60,000 nucleotides of DNA from Diphasiastrum complanatum (lineage: Eukaryota > Streptophyta > Lycopodiopsida > Lycopodiales > Lycopodiaceae). A program made the translations under genes and the position numbers. Shown here in pieces: positions 1-10,463 of the stretch (its first letter is position 1; each line of letters begins with the position of its first letter). The notes below the pieces were generated by a model, which had not been told where the DNA came from, searched no databases, and saw only the letters and a program-made list of their open reading frames with translations. Location: the NCBI GenBank assembly GCA_029204225.1, contig CM055092.1:19215222-19275221 (forward strand), in the 5' to 3' direction.

Positions 1-975
1 TGAAAGTTCATTTAATTAGTTCACCAATCCGACTAAGCGCATCCACAAATTGGTTAGAGCTGCCCTTGATATATCAGATTTCATGATCAAATTCCTGCAT
101 AAGCTCAGTCCAGCAAGCTTTACGACCCCTCAGATCGTTCCGATTACAAAAGTACTTTAGAGGTTGGTGATCTGTATACACTATAAACTGACTACCATAA
201 AGGTAATGCCTCCAAGTTTTAAGTGTATGTATCACAGCAAATAACTCCTCCTGATTTGTGTAACGCAATTGAGGCCCCGTGAGTTTCTTGCTTTCAAATG
301 TTGTCGGCCTATCATCTTGTAGAAGAACTGCCCCTATCGCCAAATCACTTGCGTCAGTTCGCACGACGTAAGGTATGTCAGGATTCACGATCTGTAAAAC
401 AGAAGTTGAAACAACCATTTACTTGAGTTTCTCAAAGCATTGGTTCAATTCAACATTCCACTCAATAGGCTCACTAGGTTGACCTCTTCTTCTTTGTTTA
501 TTAACTCTGCCTTTAGTCAAATTATTTAAAGGTTCCGCAACTTTTGCATATTCTTCAATTCACTTATGAAAAAAAATTGTAAGATCGAGAAAAGATTTAA
601 TTTCTCTAACTGTCTTCGGTATCGGCCACTCAAGCACTATCTTGACCTTACTCTCATCAATCTTCAACCCACTACGAGTGATCTTATGACCGAGGTACAA
701 TAACTCATGCTTAGAAAACTCACATTTAGATTCTTTAGCAAAAAGTTTCTCTCATCTAAGAATATCTAAGACAGTCGTAAGATGACTCAAATGCTCCTTA
801 AGTGTCCTACTGTAGATGAGAATGTCATCTAAGAATACAACCACACACTTCCCTAGATGTGAACGAAAAAGATCGGTCATCATTTGTTGGAACGTAGCTA
901 GTGCATTCGTCAACCCAAAAGAACGCACAAGAAAATCCATCATATCTTTAAGGTTGTAATGAGAACCAACAGGTT
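1..975 (-). pseudogene. Ty3/gypsy pol remnant (reverse transcriptase to RNase H)
   Basis: Read on the minus strand, this is the C-terminal half of a gypsy-type reverse transcriptase followed by RNase H. The RT piece (943 to 752) has the FGLTNALATFQ palm motif and the catalytic VVFLDDILIYS box. The frame continues through about 750-420 as the RT thumb/connection, but with stops. The RNase H piece (418 to 74) starts with RTDASDLAIGAVL and keeps the YTDHQPLKYF motif. It runs on past a TGA at about 75 into FVDALSRIG, the usual end of the domain. The upstream fingers, protease and gag are missing, and integrase would lie beyond the left window edge. The stops rule out a functional protein. Identity as gypsy pol is firm; the lineage is not resolved. 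Confidence 0.88.
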
Positions 976-1705
976 CAGACCCCCATTTGATAGGTATTCA
1001 TGCCCAAAAATCCCCTAATTTTTTATGTTTTGAGCCCCTTAATGGTGTCTAATCCTAACAAAACTTCATGAAAGCCTAGAAACAGCTTCATTACACCTGT
1101 GAAAACGTGCTTACCAAGTCTTGGCTAAGAATTTTGAGATCTACCACAAAATTAGTCCAAAAATCATCAAAAAACCATGTTTTTTGACCAATTTTGACCA
1201 AAATTTCTGAGATAAATCCATAAATAAGTGTAATTAGATCCTAATCACTGTAAATCCATTGCATGCAAGCACTAAAAATTCTGATTTTAGTCAAATATGG
1301 ATTCTATAGCCCATTTATGGTCCAAAAACCCCAATTTTTGGTCCAAAATCACTATCTAATCAATACAAACATCATGCAATCATTAGATCCTATCATTAAT
1401 GACTGTAAAACATCAAGTACAGTCTGGAAAACATAGTACATCGATATGTATGACCAAGTACAAGAAAAAAACTTCAATTATAGGTGAAAAATTCACTAAA
1501 ATCATCAAAAATCCTATGATTTCCATCAAAATTCATGGAGCAAATCCACAATTATGATCTTTAGGCTGAAAGTACACCAAGGATCTGAGAATCCACCTAC
1601 TTGAAATTGAATTCCACCACCTGGAAGAACAAGCAAAGAGATACACCAAAAGAACTACAAAAATCCAAGATCCTCAAGCCCCGCCTCCTGGTTGCTGTGA
1701 TCCAA
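976..1705. other. AT-rich stretch without genes, between pol remnant and PBS
   Basis: No coding signal was found on either strand. On the minus strand it lies between a PBS (1717-1706) and the pol remnant, where leader, gag and protease would be expected. It is therefore either the untranslated leader of a heavily deleted element or unrelated filler. Phrases such as 'ccaaaaa' and 'aattttgacc' recur, but no clear tandem unit can be drawn. Confidence 0.4.
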
Positions 1706-1717
1706 GCTCTGATACCA
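1706..1717 (-). promoter_or_regulatory. Primer binding site for initiator tRNA-Met (minus strand)
   Basis: The plus-strand bases read as TGGTATCAGAGC on the minus strand, an exact match to the PBS complementary to the 3' end of plant initiator tRNA-Met. It marks the start of the internal part of a minus-strand LTR retrotransposon. The adjoining LTR should lie at higher coordinates. Confidence 0.75.
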
Positions 1718-1718
1718 C

Positions 1719-2560
1719 TATAACGATCGCCAAGTGAAGATCTTCAAGAATCCTATCACATGCAAACGAAAAGGACACCTGTGGAGCATGAACCACCCAA
1801 CCAATATGGAGAGGCTAGTCAATACCCTAACCAATCCACCCCCAAGCCACAGTAAATGAACACAAGAGAAGAGAGGAAATTTGGCTCAAGAATCTGAAAT
1901 TCCAATAGGGAGATGGGCGAGTTTCCATGGAATGTATTTTCTCCAAGAGGAGACAATATTCCCCTTAGGATCCCCGTGCAACCTATATTGAGCTATTGAC
2001 CTCCTATTCTTGCATTAAGCAGTCAATCACCATGCATGTGCTCCTATGTCCAATTATAGGTATGGGCCCTCATATGATTATTAATTACTTGTGACGACCA
2101 CGTCTGGAATGATGTAGCATAATTAATAACCACATACAACTAGAGTGACCGGCTATCCACGTCAGGAATTATTTTGATTCCCTTATACAAGACATGGACA
2201 TAACAAATAGCATCAAAATTTGTCTGTGAATATGTATACTTCTTGCATTTGAGATTTGATCAAGAGAAGACACTCTGCTTGCAATATCATGATCTTGTCC
2301 ATTTTGCATGTTAGAAGCTGTAAATAATACAAACATATATCATTCATCTTTTGAATAAGCATAATCCAAGTAAATACAATAATAATAAATTTGTTAGATT
2401 ACGCTAAACATTTGCAATTGATTTTGTTGAAAAAGAAAATACTTCTTGCACATGAAACTAGATCATGACTATTTGTCTTTGTAATCTTGTACTCTATTTC
2501 CATATGTGTACTATGATCTACAAGCACATTGGCACTCATCACTTATGTACATAATGATTG
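1719..2560 (-). repeat. Probable 5' LTR of the minus-strand element (outer border not placed)
   Basis: The block abuts the minus-strand PBS, so by position it is an LTR. On the minus strand it ends ...CGTTATAG just before the PBS; a canonical end would be ...CA plus a spacer base. No second copy exists in the window to define its outer edge, so the right coordinate is approximate. No ORF is present. Confidence 0.35.
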
Positions 2561-2803
2561 AATACCCTGCATGTGTAAGTCCAACCCGATGATCACATAG
2601 TTATTTGATTGATTAGTTAAAAGTTAATAAAGAACTTTAGGCCTTTTTGCGGGACTTTTAATGTCGCAGGGCCTAAATGTCAAGTTAGTGAATAAAGTTG
2701 GGTTTCCCTCCAATTTTGATGGTTCTCACACTTTTTTAAATTTGAATAAAAAGAGAGGCAAGACTGGACCAATAGGATTCAGAGGCAAGGTCCTCCTCTC
2801 TAC

Positions 2804-2810
2804 TATAAAA
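2804..2810 (+). promoter_or_regulatory. TATA box of the gypsy LTR
   Basis: TATAAAA lies 31 bases after a CCAAT box (2769-2773). Transcription would be expected to start near 2835, placing R between there and just past the AATAAA at 2854. This is inferred from spacing alone. Confidence 0.5.
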
Positions 2811-2853
2811 AAGGACCAACTCAAGCTGCTCCTCATGTTCATTTTCTCATTTC

Positions 2854-2859
2854 AATAAA
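2854..2859 (+). terminator. Polyadenylation signal in the gypsy LTR
   Basis: AATAAA lies about 45 bases downstream of the LTR TATA box, the position expected at the 3' edge of R in a plant LTR. Confidence 0.45.
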
Positions 2860-3260
2860 GCAGATTGGTTCTCTTTAGAAATGGATTGATGAATGTCCTT
2901 GCTCTTTCTCTCTTTTCCTCCATTTCTCATGCTTTCTTTGTATTTGCTAATTGTTGGATTTGATCATTATTGGGATTGCTATTTCTTATGCTTTTTGTGA
3001 GAGAGAAAAGGAGAGAGAGAAGAGTAAGTTTCGATCATTGTTGTGGATTTAGGGTTAATGGAAGTAAGGTTAATGGATGTAGTGTTAATGCTTAGTGGCA
3101 ATGGATGTTAGTGTTAGATCCTCCATTCATGTTGAAATCTGAACTATACTATCGCTCTCATGGGAACGAACCTCCGCGTGACAACTAACTCCGTCTCTTT
3201 GATGCTAGATTGACTAGATCTTGGATTCAGGTTGGCAAGGAAAGAAAACCACTACAATTT

Positions 3261-3278
3261 TGGCACCATTGCCGGAGA
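3261..3278 (+). promoter_or_regulatory. Primer binding site for tRNA-Asp, decayed at CpG sites
   Basis: TGGCACCATTGCCGGAGA matches the plant Tat/Athila PBS (tRNA-Asp) TGGCGCCGTTGCCGGGGA at 15 of 18 positions. All three differences are G-to-A. Two of them fall in CpG dinucleotides, as expected from deamination of methylated cytosine on the opposite strand. This PBS type is what places the element in the Tat/Athila clade of gypsy. Confidence 0.75.
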
Positions 3279-4479
3279 GCTATGCCAATTTTTCAGTTTG
3301 CAGCATGTTTGGTTGATGGTTAGCTTGCATTAGGCATCTTGTCGTGGCATGAATAGTGTTAGATCTGCATTTTAGGATTAGTTTGGGATTGATTTTGCTT
3401 GATTTGAGTGAATTTGCTTGTTTCAAATCCAATATAATTAATAAACAGGAAAAGCTATTCAGATCACCAATCTTAAGATCCATTTGGATCTGAGATATCA
3501 GAGAAAATAACAAAAATCGATCAAATCTGTTAGATTTGGTCAAAAAGAGACAAAAAGCGTCATCAGAGCTCAGAACTTTTTACTCTCTTTCAAAAAACCT
3601 TCGCCGAGTTGTAGGCACCTTTGGTTTTGTTTACAGAACCTTCAGTTTGAAGGGCAAAGATTAATTCCCAGCAGATTTCCAGAAACATCAGAAAAACCGC
3701 CAAAAAACACTAAAAATGATCAAACCCCTAAAAAATACAGAAAAAGAACTTTCGCCCGATTTACTGTGCTAAGATGTGATTCAGATCTATCTACTGCTAG
3801 TTCGACGAAGAATAATACCAAAAATAGAAAGGGTTTCAAAGGATCAGTTGTCATATTGTCATATTTTTGTCAAAAAAGTCACTTTTTTGCAAACTTACCA
3901 GTATTACTCTTGATCCTTCGCCGAGTTTCCGAAACATTCTATTTATAAAAAAAATACTATTTTCGAGTTTGGCGAAGATTCTTCTTGATCAGATCACAAA
4001 AAATCTTGATTTTTACCCTCGCCAGATTACAGAAACTGTATTTCCTTGTGTCAGAAACCTTCGTCCAATTTTCCATAGGTTTATCTGTGTCAAATCTTTC
4101 ATCTGAGAAGTCGGTGAAGGTTATTTTCCAAGAAATTGTCAGAAAAATATTCAGAGAGTTTTTTTTTCCCAACGTAGCACTGTTTAAACTTCGCCGAGCC
4201 AACCTTCGCCTAGCGAACCTTCGTCGGTCCTATTTTTAGTTTCTGATTTTCCATATCAAGTCTCTGTCAAAATTTGGATCAAATCTGATATATTCTAAAT
4301 TGGATTCTGAGAGATTTATCATTTTTGAGAAGTATTGATTGATCGAATTTCGAAAAGTTTTTCATCATATAGAATCAGATTCTTGAAAAGTGAAATAGAT
4401 CTAGCAGATCTAATCTGAGATAGTTTTTTGGAAAAATCTAGATTGAATCCTATTATCTATTTGATCTAAATTTGTAAAG
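3279..4479 (+). other. Untranslated leader of the gypsy element, with scattered CCTTCGCCGAG motifs
   Basis: About 1.2 kb lies between PBS and gag ATG with no convincing ORF. An 11-base motif CCTTCGCCGAG occurs at 3598-3608 and 3915-3925, with degenerate or reversed copies near 3966, 4056, 4110 and 4188-4236. The last place contains three in tandem. The same motif recurs downstream of pol at 15.3-15.7 kb, so it belongs to the element rather than to local chance. Its function is unknown. Confidence 0.55.
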
Positions 4480-6360
4480 ATGGCTGTCCCTGGAGGTGCT
4501 CTTGGAGGTGCTCCACAGGAGGTCAATCCAATTATTGCTAGAAGAGCACCTCGATTGGATCTATCCAAATATAATGGATTAACTGATCCAGTTAGATTTC
4601 TTCAGATCTATGCTGAATTTTCTGAGGTCTATGGTGAGATTTATCCTCAAGATAAACTTAAGTTGTTTCCTATGGCCTTAACAGGCGCAACACAAGATTG
4701 GTACTATAACCAAGATGAAACTGACGTTACAGATTGGGAGGTTGTTAAACGAGCCCTTATCACACGGTTCAAACTGTGGAAGTTTATAAAAGACCCTTTC
4801 CTACTTTTAAGTAAAATTAAAATGGGAAAGCGGAAAATTGTTTGAGATTACATCGAAAGGGTAAAACGTCCTAGATCTAAATGCGAACCTGAGCTATGGA
4901 ACCATGATTATGTGGTTTTTGTCAAGTCTACCTAAACGGATCAGACATGAGCTAAAACGCCATAATGAGTATGCACTTTTGCAAAATGCTATGGACGATG
5001 CAATTCGGGAGGAGGATGAAGATTCAGATGATGAGCCGAATGTCAGTATGTTGCCTTATACAGCAGGGCAGAAAACTACGACATCCACCACTAGTGCATC
5101 AACGAATGCCAATGCTACTACAGAAATGATGCTCAATGAGTTCGAGAAACTTGGAAAGACCTAACAGAAACAGATGGAAAAGTTGCAGTTGCAATTTGAT
5201 GAGAGATCAAAGCATTGGAAAATTTCTATGGAGAATCGAACAAGGAACCTGAGAAGTTTGCAAAGACTTTTCCTACCAAGGAAAATATCTGGTGTTCTAT
5301 TTGTACAGGAAATCACACAACGAACGAGTGTCCTCAATTGAAAAAATGAATGGAAATCAGTGTTTGCCATCTATGTAATTCACCTGACCATGAGACTGCC
5401 TTTTGCAACCTCAACCCTCGGATAATTCAGCAACGGTATGCCCAGATGGGATATTGAGATCCACAGTATGGAGGAAATCCAACAGCAAGACTGCGACAAT
5501 CTACCCTTGGATACCCGTAACGTCTACCTTTGCCTGCCCCACCAAAACACTCCGCTCCTCCTACCAATTTGATGGAACCAGAACCTTACGGAAGTGTTGA
5601 GCAATGGAGCTATGATAATGATCAGGAAGGTGGATCTTCAGAACAGTATGCCATTTATGCTACCACTCAACAACAAGCCTCGAGAAGTTGGACCAGAGCA
5701 CCACTTGGATGCTTTGCATGTGAAAAAAATCACAGAGTTGCAGGATGCCCATATCCACAATCATAACAAAAAATCTGTCATGATTGTGGATATGGGCATT
5801 GCTATAAAGACTTTCCAACAAGACCGAAGCCACCACCAGCTACAACATCTGTAAATTTGATAACAATCAAGCAAGGATCAGTAGCTCAGAATAAACCAAG
5901 TGCACCCTTGATGGTGGTCACCAGAGCACAAAAGCAAAAAGAACCAGTAGTGGATCCAGTACTTGCTGATTCTATTCCATTGAACGAAACACCAACAGCA
6001 TCGGGAGTCTATTGAAATCTTAATGCAGAAAAACAAAGATATCAAGATATGAGACAGTGGATTAAACATTTGCAAGAAGAAGAGGAACTTGAAGCTGCTA
6101 AAGTAACAACTGAAGTTTGGTCTTTACCATTGTAGCCTCCAAGAAATTTACGTACGGATATGAATGATCAATTACATCATCACGGAAAACCCTTCAAGAT
6201 GACTGAACCAGAAGCACCGCATACAGAATTACTCATGAACATTTTGTCTAGCAAGATTAATATTTCATCGGGAGAGTTCCTAAAGTTGGTGCCAAAAGCT
6301 AAAGAAGTCTTAGCGCAAAAGTTAGCTCAAGAAGAACTAGAAGTCCACTAGGAGCTGCTT
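4480..6360 (+). pseudogene. Decayed gypsy gag with four zinc knuckles
   Basis: The capsid region starts at ATG 4480 (MAVPGGALGGAPQEVNP) and includes the retrotransposon-gag signature KLFPMALTGATQDWYYN near residue 75. A frameshift near 4915 moves the reading to SLPKRIRHELKRHN and an acidic AMDDAIREEDEDSDDE segment. Four CCHC-type knuckles follow: CSICTGNHTTNEC (5293), CHLCNSPDHETAFC (5365), CFACEKNHRVAGC (5710) and a degenerate CHDCGYGHCY (5776). Stops interrupt it at about 4843, 5162, 5347, 5764, 6013, 6133 and 6349. Gag would package the element RNA; this copy cannot. Four knuckles is unusual, since one or two is common in plant gypsy gag. Confidence 0.75.
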
Positions 6361-6659
6361 TTTTGTGCTGGATTTGAAGAATCTAACGATGTACTACATG
6401 TTGGAGCTGCTTGGGAAAGTGAACAAAAGAATATCACGCTACCAATACAACATAGACAATTTTCTAAATAAGCAGCCGTGATAGATGGCGGTTTAGGAGT
6501 TAACCTGATTTCTACAAAGCTATGAAGAAAATGGGGCCTTACAAAGATTAAACCTACTACTTTTGCTATTAAGCTAGAGGATCAAACGACAGTTCGTCCA
6601 TGAGGAATGGTGGAAGATATACTTGTCAAGATTGTAGGAGTACAGTTCGTCATTACTTT
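6361..6659 (+). pseudogene. Gypsy aspartic protease, N-terminal part, split by the copia insertion
   Basis: The frame reads AAVIDGGLGVNLIST at about 6475-6520, the active-site loop of a retropepsin-like protease (D-G-G in place of D-S/T-G), then a second strand KIVGVQFVITF. Reading stops at 6659, where the copia element enters, and resumes at 12408 as VVMDLSEAPNVYRVLLGCPW. Internal stops near 6471, 6523 and 6600 show the gene was probably already dead. It would have processed the gypsy polyprotein. Confidence 0.65.
6655..6659. repeat. Target site duplication, left (ACTTT)
   Basis: ACTTT immediately precedes the copia element and reappears at 12403-12407. Removing the element and one copy joins the gypsy protease frame without a gap, which confirms the insertion. 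The final A of the element and first A of the right copy are shared, so 4-bp CTTT is equally possible. Confidence 0.85.
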
Positions 6660-7314
6660 TGTGAAAATTGTCAACATTTCCTAGCTAGTTTGAGGCCTAA
6701 ATTGGCTAAAATTGTAAATAGTTTTGGTTCTGGAGTTTTGCACGTGTGAACCAGGCCACAATGTTTTTATTTACTGTATTTTTTCAGTATGATGAAGTGT
6801 CAAACTTCATACCCTTCAAAATGAGACCATTTTGATGTATTTTGGTCATATAAGCCATTTTTAGCTATTTTTCCTATATAGGGAATATCTAGGGTCAAGT
6901 ACCTTCTAGAGAGAGGAGAGAGAGTCATCTTCCTCATCCATAAATAGTAGGGAAGTCGTGGAGAACAGGTTGGAGAAACCTTTTGTATGCTTCATTGAGA
7001 TCAATAGATCATTGTCATTGTTTCTTCCTCCATTGAGAGCATTGTTGTGTGTATTGTCTTCAAGCTATTGTGTATGATCTTAGGTGCTTTCCAAAAGTGA
7101 TAGGCTGATGTATTATGGACTGTATAATGCTATTTTGGGCCGCACTTGATGTTTATAGAAGTTTCCATTTGTGATAAATGCTTTTTGATCAAGTTCTTTG
7201 CATTCTAGGTAGCATAGAATGTGTTGCCAATTCCAAGCTTATGTAGTTTGGAGTGCAAGCATTCAAGCCAATGATCTTGGAGTTTAGATCCACTTAGGAT
7301 CTGTATTTTTCACA
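6660..7314 (+). repeat. 5' LTR of the young copia element
   Basis: Starts TGTGAAAATTG and ends TTTTTCACA, an 8-base inverted terminal match. A TATATAG lies at about 6875 and a purine-rich GAGAGAGGAGAGAGAG tract at about 6908, typical of an LTR promoter and early leader. It is 655 bp and identical to the 3' LTR except for two substitutions. Confidence 0.95.
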
Positions 7315-7326
7315 TGGTATCAGAGC
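7315..7326 (+). promoter_or_regulatory. Primer binding site, initiator tRNA-Met
   Basis: TGGTATCAGAGC follows the 5' LTR without a spacer. It is an exact complement to the plant initiator tRNA-Met 3' end and primes minus-strand DNA synthesis. Confidence 0.95.
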
Positions 7327-8486
7327 TGGTTGGCTTCTATTTACAGTAAGTATTCCATTTTTGGTGATATTTGGATGTTTGATCAAGTTCTAGCATGATT
7401 TTGCATTGCTTTGTTGATCAAATCTTACAAACCTTTGTTTTGTGAGTTGAACTTGTGGATCAAAAGCATATTTCAGGTCTATTGAAGATCAGAGGCTGAA
7501 AAGAAACTATTTTGGATCAGATCATAACACCTAATCATTTGTGATTGTGAGGCTTGTGCATATTCAATACTAACAATGTTCTTTTCAATCCTATTGTTGA
7601 CAATCTCCATTCTTGGATGAACACTCTCCTTAAGTGGATGAAACTTCTCCTTAAGTGGATGACAAATGCTCTTTTGAGTGAGTTGTAATTCTCCTAAAGG
7701 CTGAGCAAAGCTCCCATTTGGATGAAAGATCCCCTTTTTTGGGTGAACATATTGTAAGCTCCATTGTGAAGAGCATATTGTAAAGATTGTCATCAATTTT
7801 GGCATAAATTTTGGTGTACTTTGTTGAGCATGTAAGTAACTCTCCTTATGTAATTTGATTGGAGCATTTGCTGGAAGGTGTTAACCATTATGCAAGTGTG
7901 TTTTCAGGTTCTTAACAGGTTGAGGAACATTCTCATGTGAAGTGATCTTAGATCTACATCTAAACACCAAGATTTGACAAGATAGTGAAGCTAGTCTTGT
8001 GATTCACTAAGTGTGCTCATTCATTCACCTCTAAATCTTGTATTTATCACTTGCTGGAGTTTATAAACTTTTAGAAGTGTGGTTTACATGTGGTTTTACA
8101 GGTTGAATCAATATCTTAGTGTGTTGATCATATGTTGATCAAGTTTGTTCATTACTAGGTAATCTTGGCATCCTAGTTTTGGGTATTTTCTAAGAATGCA
8201 AGTAACTCTTCACACCATAACTTGATTTGGTCACTTGCTGGAAAGTTTGAGAGCTTAAGCAAGAGTGTGTTCAGGTTGGTTTGATTTTGTAATCCATTCT
8301 TAGTGTGTGCAAAGTGTTGCATGTGTTTCAATCTTCCTTTCTATGCTTGGAAACCATCTAGGTTCAAGATAGAAGTGTTTTAGGGTCCTAAATCTTCATA
8401 GATCTCTTTATCTATCATTTGTTGAGAGAAAAGTGAGTGCTAAGTGCTTTAGGACAAAACCTAAAAGTTGAAGAAACATTAGAATC
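7327..8486 (+). other. Long untranslated leader of the copia element with about 183-bp internal repeats
   Basis: No ORF leads into gag. Three imperfect units begin near 7831, 8012 and 8197. Each holds a CACTTGCTGGA-like core (GCATTTGCTGGAAGG, TCACTTGCTGGAG, TCACTTGCTGGAAAG) followed about 30-40 bases on by AAG(T/A)GTG and TTACAGGTT or TTCAGGTT. The 5' leader normally carries dimerisation and packaging signals; repeating it suggests a structural role, which is inference. Part of the region opposite 7479-7805 is open on the minus strand but shows no protein features. Confidence 0.6.
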
Positions 8487-10463
8487 ATGGCTTCCAATGG
8501 TGGGATCATGCTAGAGTCTAGTGAAAGGTTGAGTTCATCAAACTACTCTACTTGGAAAGTGAGGATGGAGTCCTTACTTGAGTTGAATGAACTCATGGAC
8601 ATAGTTGCAGAAATTGAAGAGAGACCTCTCACACTTCAAGAGCAACAAAGGTTTGATAAGAAGGCCAAAAGGGCTCTTCATATCATTAAAATGAATGTTA
8701 CAAATGAACTTCTCAAGGAAGTTGGAAAGTGTCAAAGTGCAAGTGAGGCATGGAATGCCTTAAAGAAGCTCTTTGAATCAAAGTCCACATCTAGGGTATT
8801 GACCCTAAGGAGACAAATATTTTCTAGTAGGCAAAGAGAGGGTGAAAGTGCTCATGCATTTATCTTGAGAGTTAAGTCCCTAAGTGATGATTTAGCATGC
8901 ATTGATGAGAACATAAAAGATGGTGAAATAGTCCAAGTTATGTTGAATGGTTTGCTAAATGAACATGCTAACCTTGTGCAAAGTTTTGCCATTCAAAGAG
9001 TCTTGCCAAGTGTGGTTGACTTGCAAGAAATCTTATTGGCTGAAGAACATAGGTTGCAATCAAAGCTTGATGGTGCATCCTTGCAAGGTGGAGGTGAAGA
9101 GGCTTTCTTCACAAAAGGCGAATTCAAGGGCAAAGGTAAAGGCAAAGGTAAATGGTCCAAAGGTGGTAACTTTGATCATGATGATCACTCTTCCTCTTCC
9201 TCTTCTACTAAGAACAATAAGTCAAAGTTCAAGTGCTTTTATTGTGGGATAAAAGGTCATTTTGCAAATGAATGTTATAAGAAGAAAAGAGAGCAAGGAG
9301 AGAGGCAAGGAAATCTTACAATAGATGAGGAAGAACATAACACATGTGAATCACTTGTTATGACTTCAAGTTTGTTAGCCAACATAGATGATAATGATCC
9401 TTGGTGGATTGATAGTGGAGCCTCATCTCACATGACAAGACATAAGGAATACTTTACATCCTTATTGTCTTATGAGGGAGAAGGTAACATCATCTACACT
9501 GCAAATGATGGTCAATGTGACATCAAAGGCATAGGCACTATTCCTATTTCCCTTTCAACAAATAGGAAAGCAAATCTTGAAAATGTTTTGTACATTCCTT
9601 CAATCACTAAGAATTTGCTTAGTGTAAGTCAAATGATTGACAAAGGACTTGATGTGGAGTTCATTGGAGATGCATGTTTGATAAGTAAATGTGGATCCTT
9701 GATTGCTCAAGGTAGGAGGCATGGTAAACTTTTCAAGCTTGATGCATGTGTGATCTCTAATCATGAAGGATGTATGGCTAGGGAGCAATTGACAAACCAA
9801 GAAGTTTGGCACAAGAGGTTGGGCCATCCCAACTTCAAATCTTTGGAGGTAATGGCAAAGAAAGAGCTTGTTCTTGGTCTCCCTAAAAGTCTTGTTGCAA
9901 ACAATAGTGTTTGTGAACATTGTGCCTCTACAAAGAAAGTTGTCATAAGTAGGGATGTCATCTTTCATGAAGAGAATGTTTCCAATGTTGTTGATGTTGA
10001 TGTTGATGTGCCTACTAATCATCATGATGTGCAAGATGTCTTGGATGAAGATGGAGATGCCACTCCAAAGCAAACTTCAAGGAAGACTCAAAGGCAAAGG
10101 GCTAAGCCATCAAGGCTAACCTATGATGAAAAAGGAAAGCAAGTGGTGGACAACTCTAACTTTGCTTTTCTTACCTCTTTTGATGAACCAACTTGTGTAG
10201 GTGAAGCAATTCAAAAGAAGGAATGGATCCAAGCCATGGATCATGAGCATCAAGCACTCATCAAAAGCAACACATGGAGGTTGGTAAAGCTTCCAAAGGA
10301 CAAGAAGGCAATTGGTTGTAAGTGGATCTTCAAGATCAAGACAAATCAAGATGGATCAATCAACAAGTACAAGGCAAGGTTGGTGGCAAAGGGGTATGCT
10401 CAAGAATATGGTATTGACTATGATGAGACCTTTGCACCCGTGGCAAAGATGGTAACTATTTGA
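8487..10463 (+). CDS. Copia Gag-protease-(integrase-deleted)-RT N-terminus
   Basis: 658 aa from MASNGGIMLESS, a start shared in style with related gags at 45504 and 58564. Residues 1-200 form the copia gag (UBN2-type) domain. A K/G-rich linker precedes the zinc knuckle CFYCGIKGHFANEC at 250-263. The protease has WWIDSGASSHM at 306. The integrase zinc domain follows (WHKRLGHPNF near 441, CEHC near 475). The frame then jumps to TKKVVISRDVIFHEE, the segment normally found after the integrase core. A fragment at 41640-42455 shows what is missing, roughly 220 codons. After an acidic linker the RT opens with WKWIF-like GCKWIFKIKTNQDGS and YDETFAPVAKMVTI. It ends at TGA 10461-10463, one in-frame stop from continuing. 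Confidence 0.92.
   Translation: MASNGGIMLESSERLSSSNYSTWKVRMESLLELNELMDIVAEIEERPLTLQEQQRFDKKAKRALHIIKMNVTNELLKEVGKCQSASEAWNALKKLFESKSTSRVLTLRRQIFSSRQREGESAHAFILRVKSLSDDLACIDENIKDGEIVQVMLNGLLNEHANLVQSFAIQRVLPSVVDLQEILLAEEHRLQSKLDGASLQGGGEEAFFTKGEFKGKGKGKGKWSKGGNFDHDDHSSSSSSTKNNKSKFKCFYCGIKGHFANECYKKKREQGERQGNLTIDEEEHNTCESLVMTSSLLANIDDNDPWWIDSGASSHMTRHKEYFTSLLSYEGEGNIIYTANDGQCDIKGIGTIPISLSTNRKANLENVLYIPSITKNLLSVSQMIDKGLDVEFIGDACLISKCGSLIAQGRRHGKLFKLDACVISNHEGCMAREQLTNQEVWHKRLGHPNFKSLEVMAKKELVLGLPKSLVANNSVCEHCASTKKVVISRDVIFHEENVSNVVDVDVDVPTNHHDVQDVLDEDGDATPKQTSRKTQRQRAKPSRLTYDEKGKQVVDNSNFAFLTSFDEPTCVGEAIQKKEWIQAMDHEHQALIKSNTWRLVKLPKDKKAIGCKWIFKIKTNQDGSINKYKARLVAKGYAQEYGIDYDETFAPVAKMVTI

Larger units (their letters stand above)
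2600..3256 (+). repeat. 5' LTR of the Tat/Athila-like gypsy element (left border approximate)
   Basis: The block has LTR promoter and polyadenylation architecture. A CCAAT box lies at 2769-2773, TATAAAA at 2804-2810, and AATAAA at 2854-2859 about 50 bases further on. A long T- and C-rich U5 then ends ACTACA at 3256, four bases before a PBS. The right end is fixed by the PBS. The left end is uncertain because no intact 3' LTR of this element was found. Short ORFs inside are not thought to be real. Confidence 0.6.

Noticed and set aside
3957-4239. Overlapping ORFs of 79-84 codons on both strands near 4.0-4.2 kb
   Set aside because: They lie in the gypsy leader and mutually overlap; the openness reflects AT-rich text plus the CCTTCGCCGAG motifs rather than a protein.
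7479-7805. 108-codon minus-strand ORF with HPLKE-type repeats in the copia leader
   Set aside because: The repeats reflect the local 'cctt aagtggatga' nucleotide repetition. It is antisense in a leader and has no recognised domain.
9600-10073. 157-codon minus-strand ORF opposite the copia gag-protease region
   Set aside because: It is an antisense shadow of a well-supported coding frame with no domain of its own. The same applies to antisense frames at 10116-10349 and 43367-43705.
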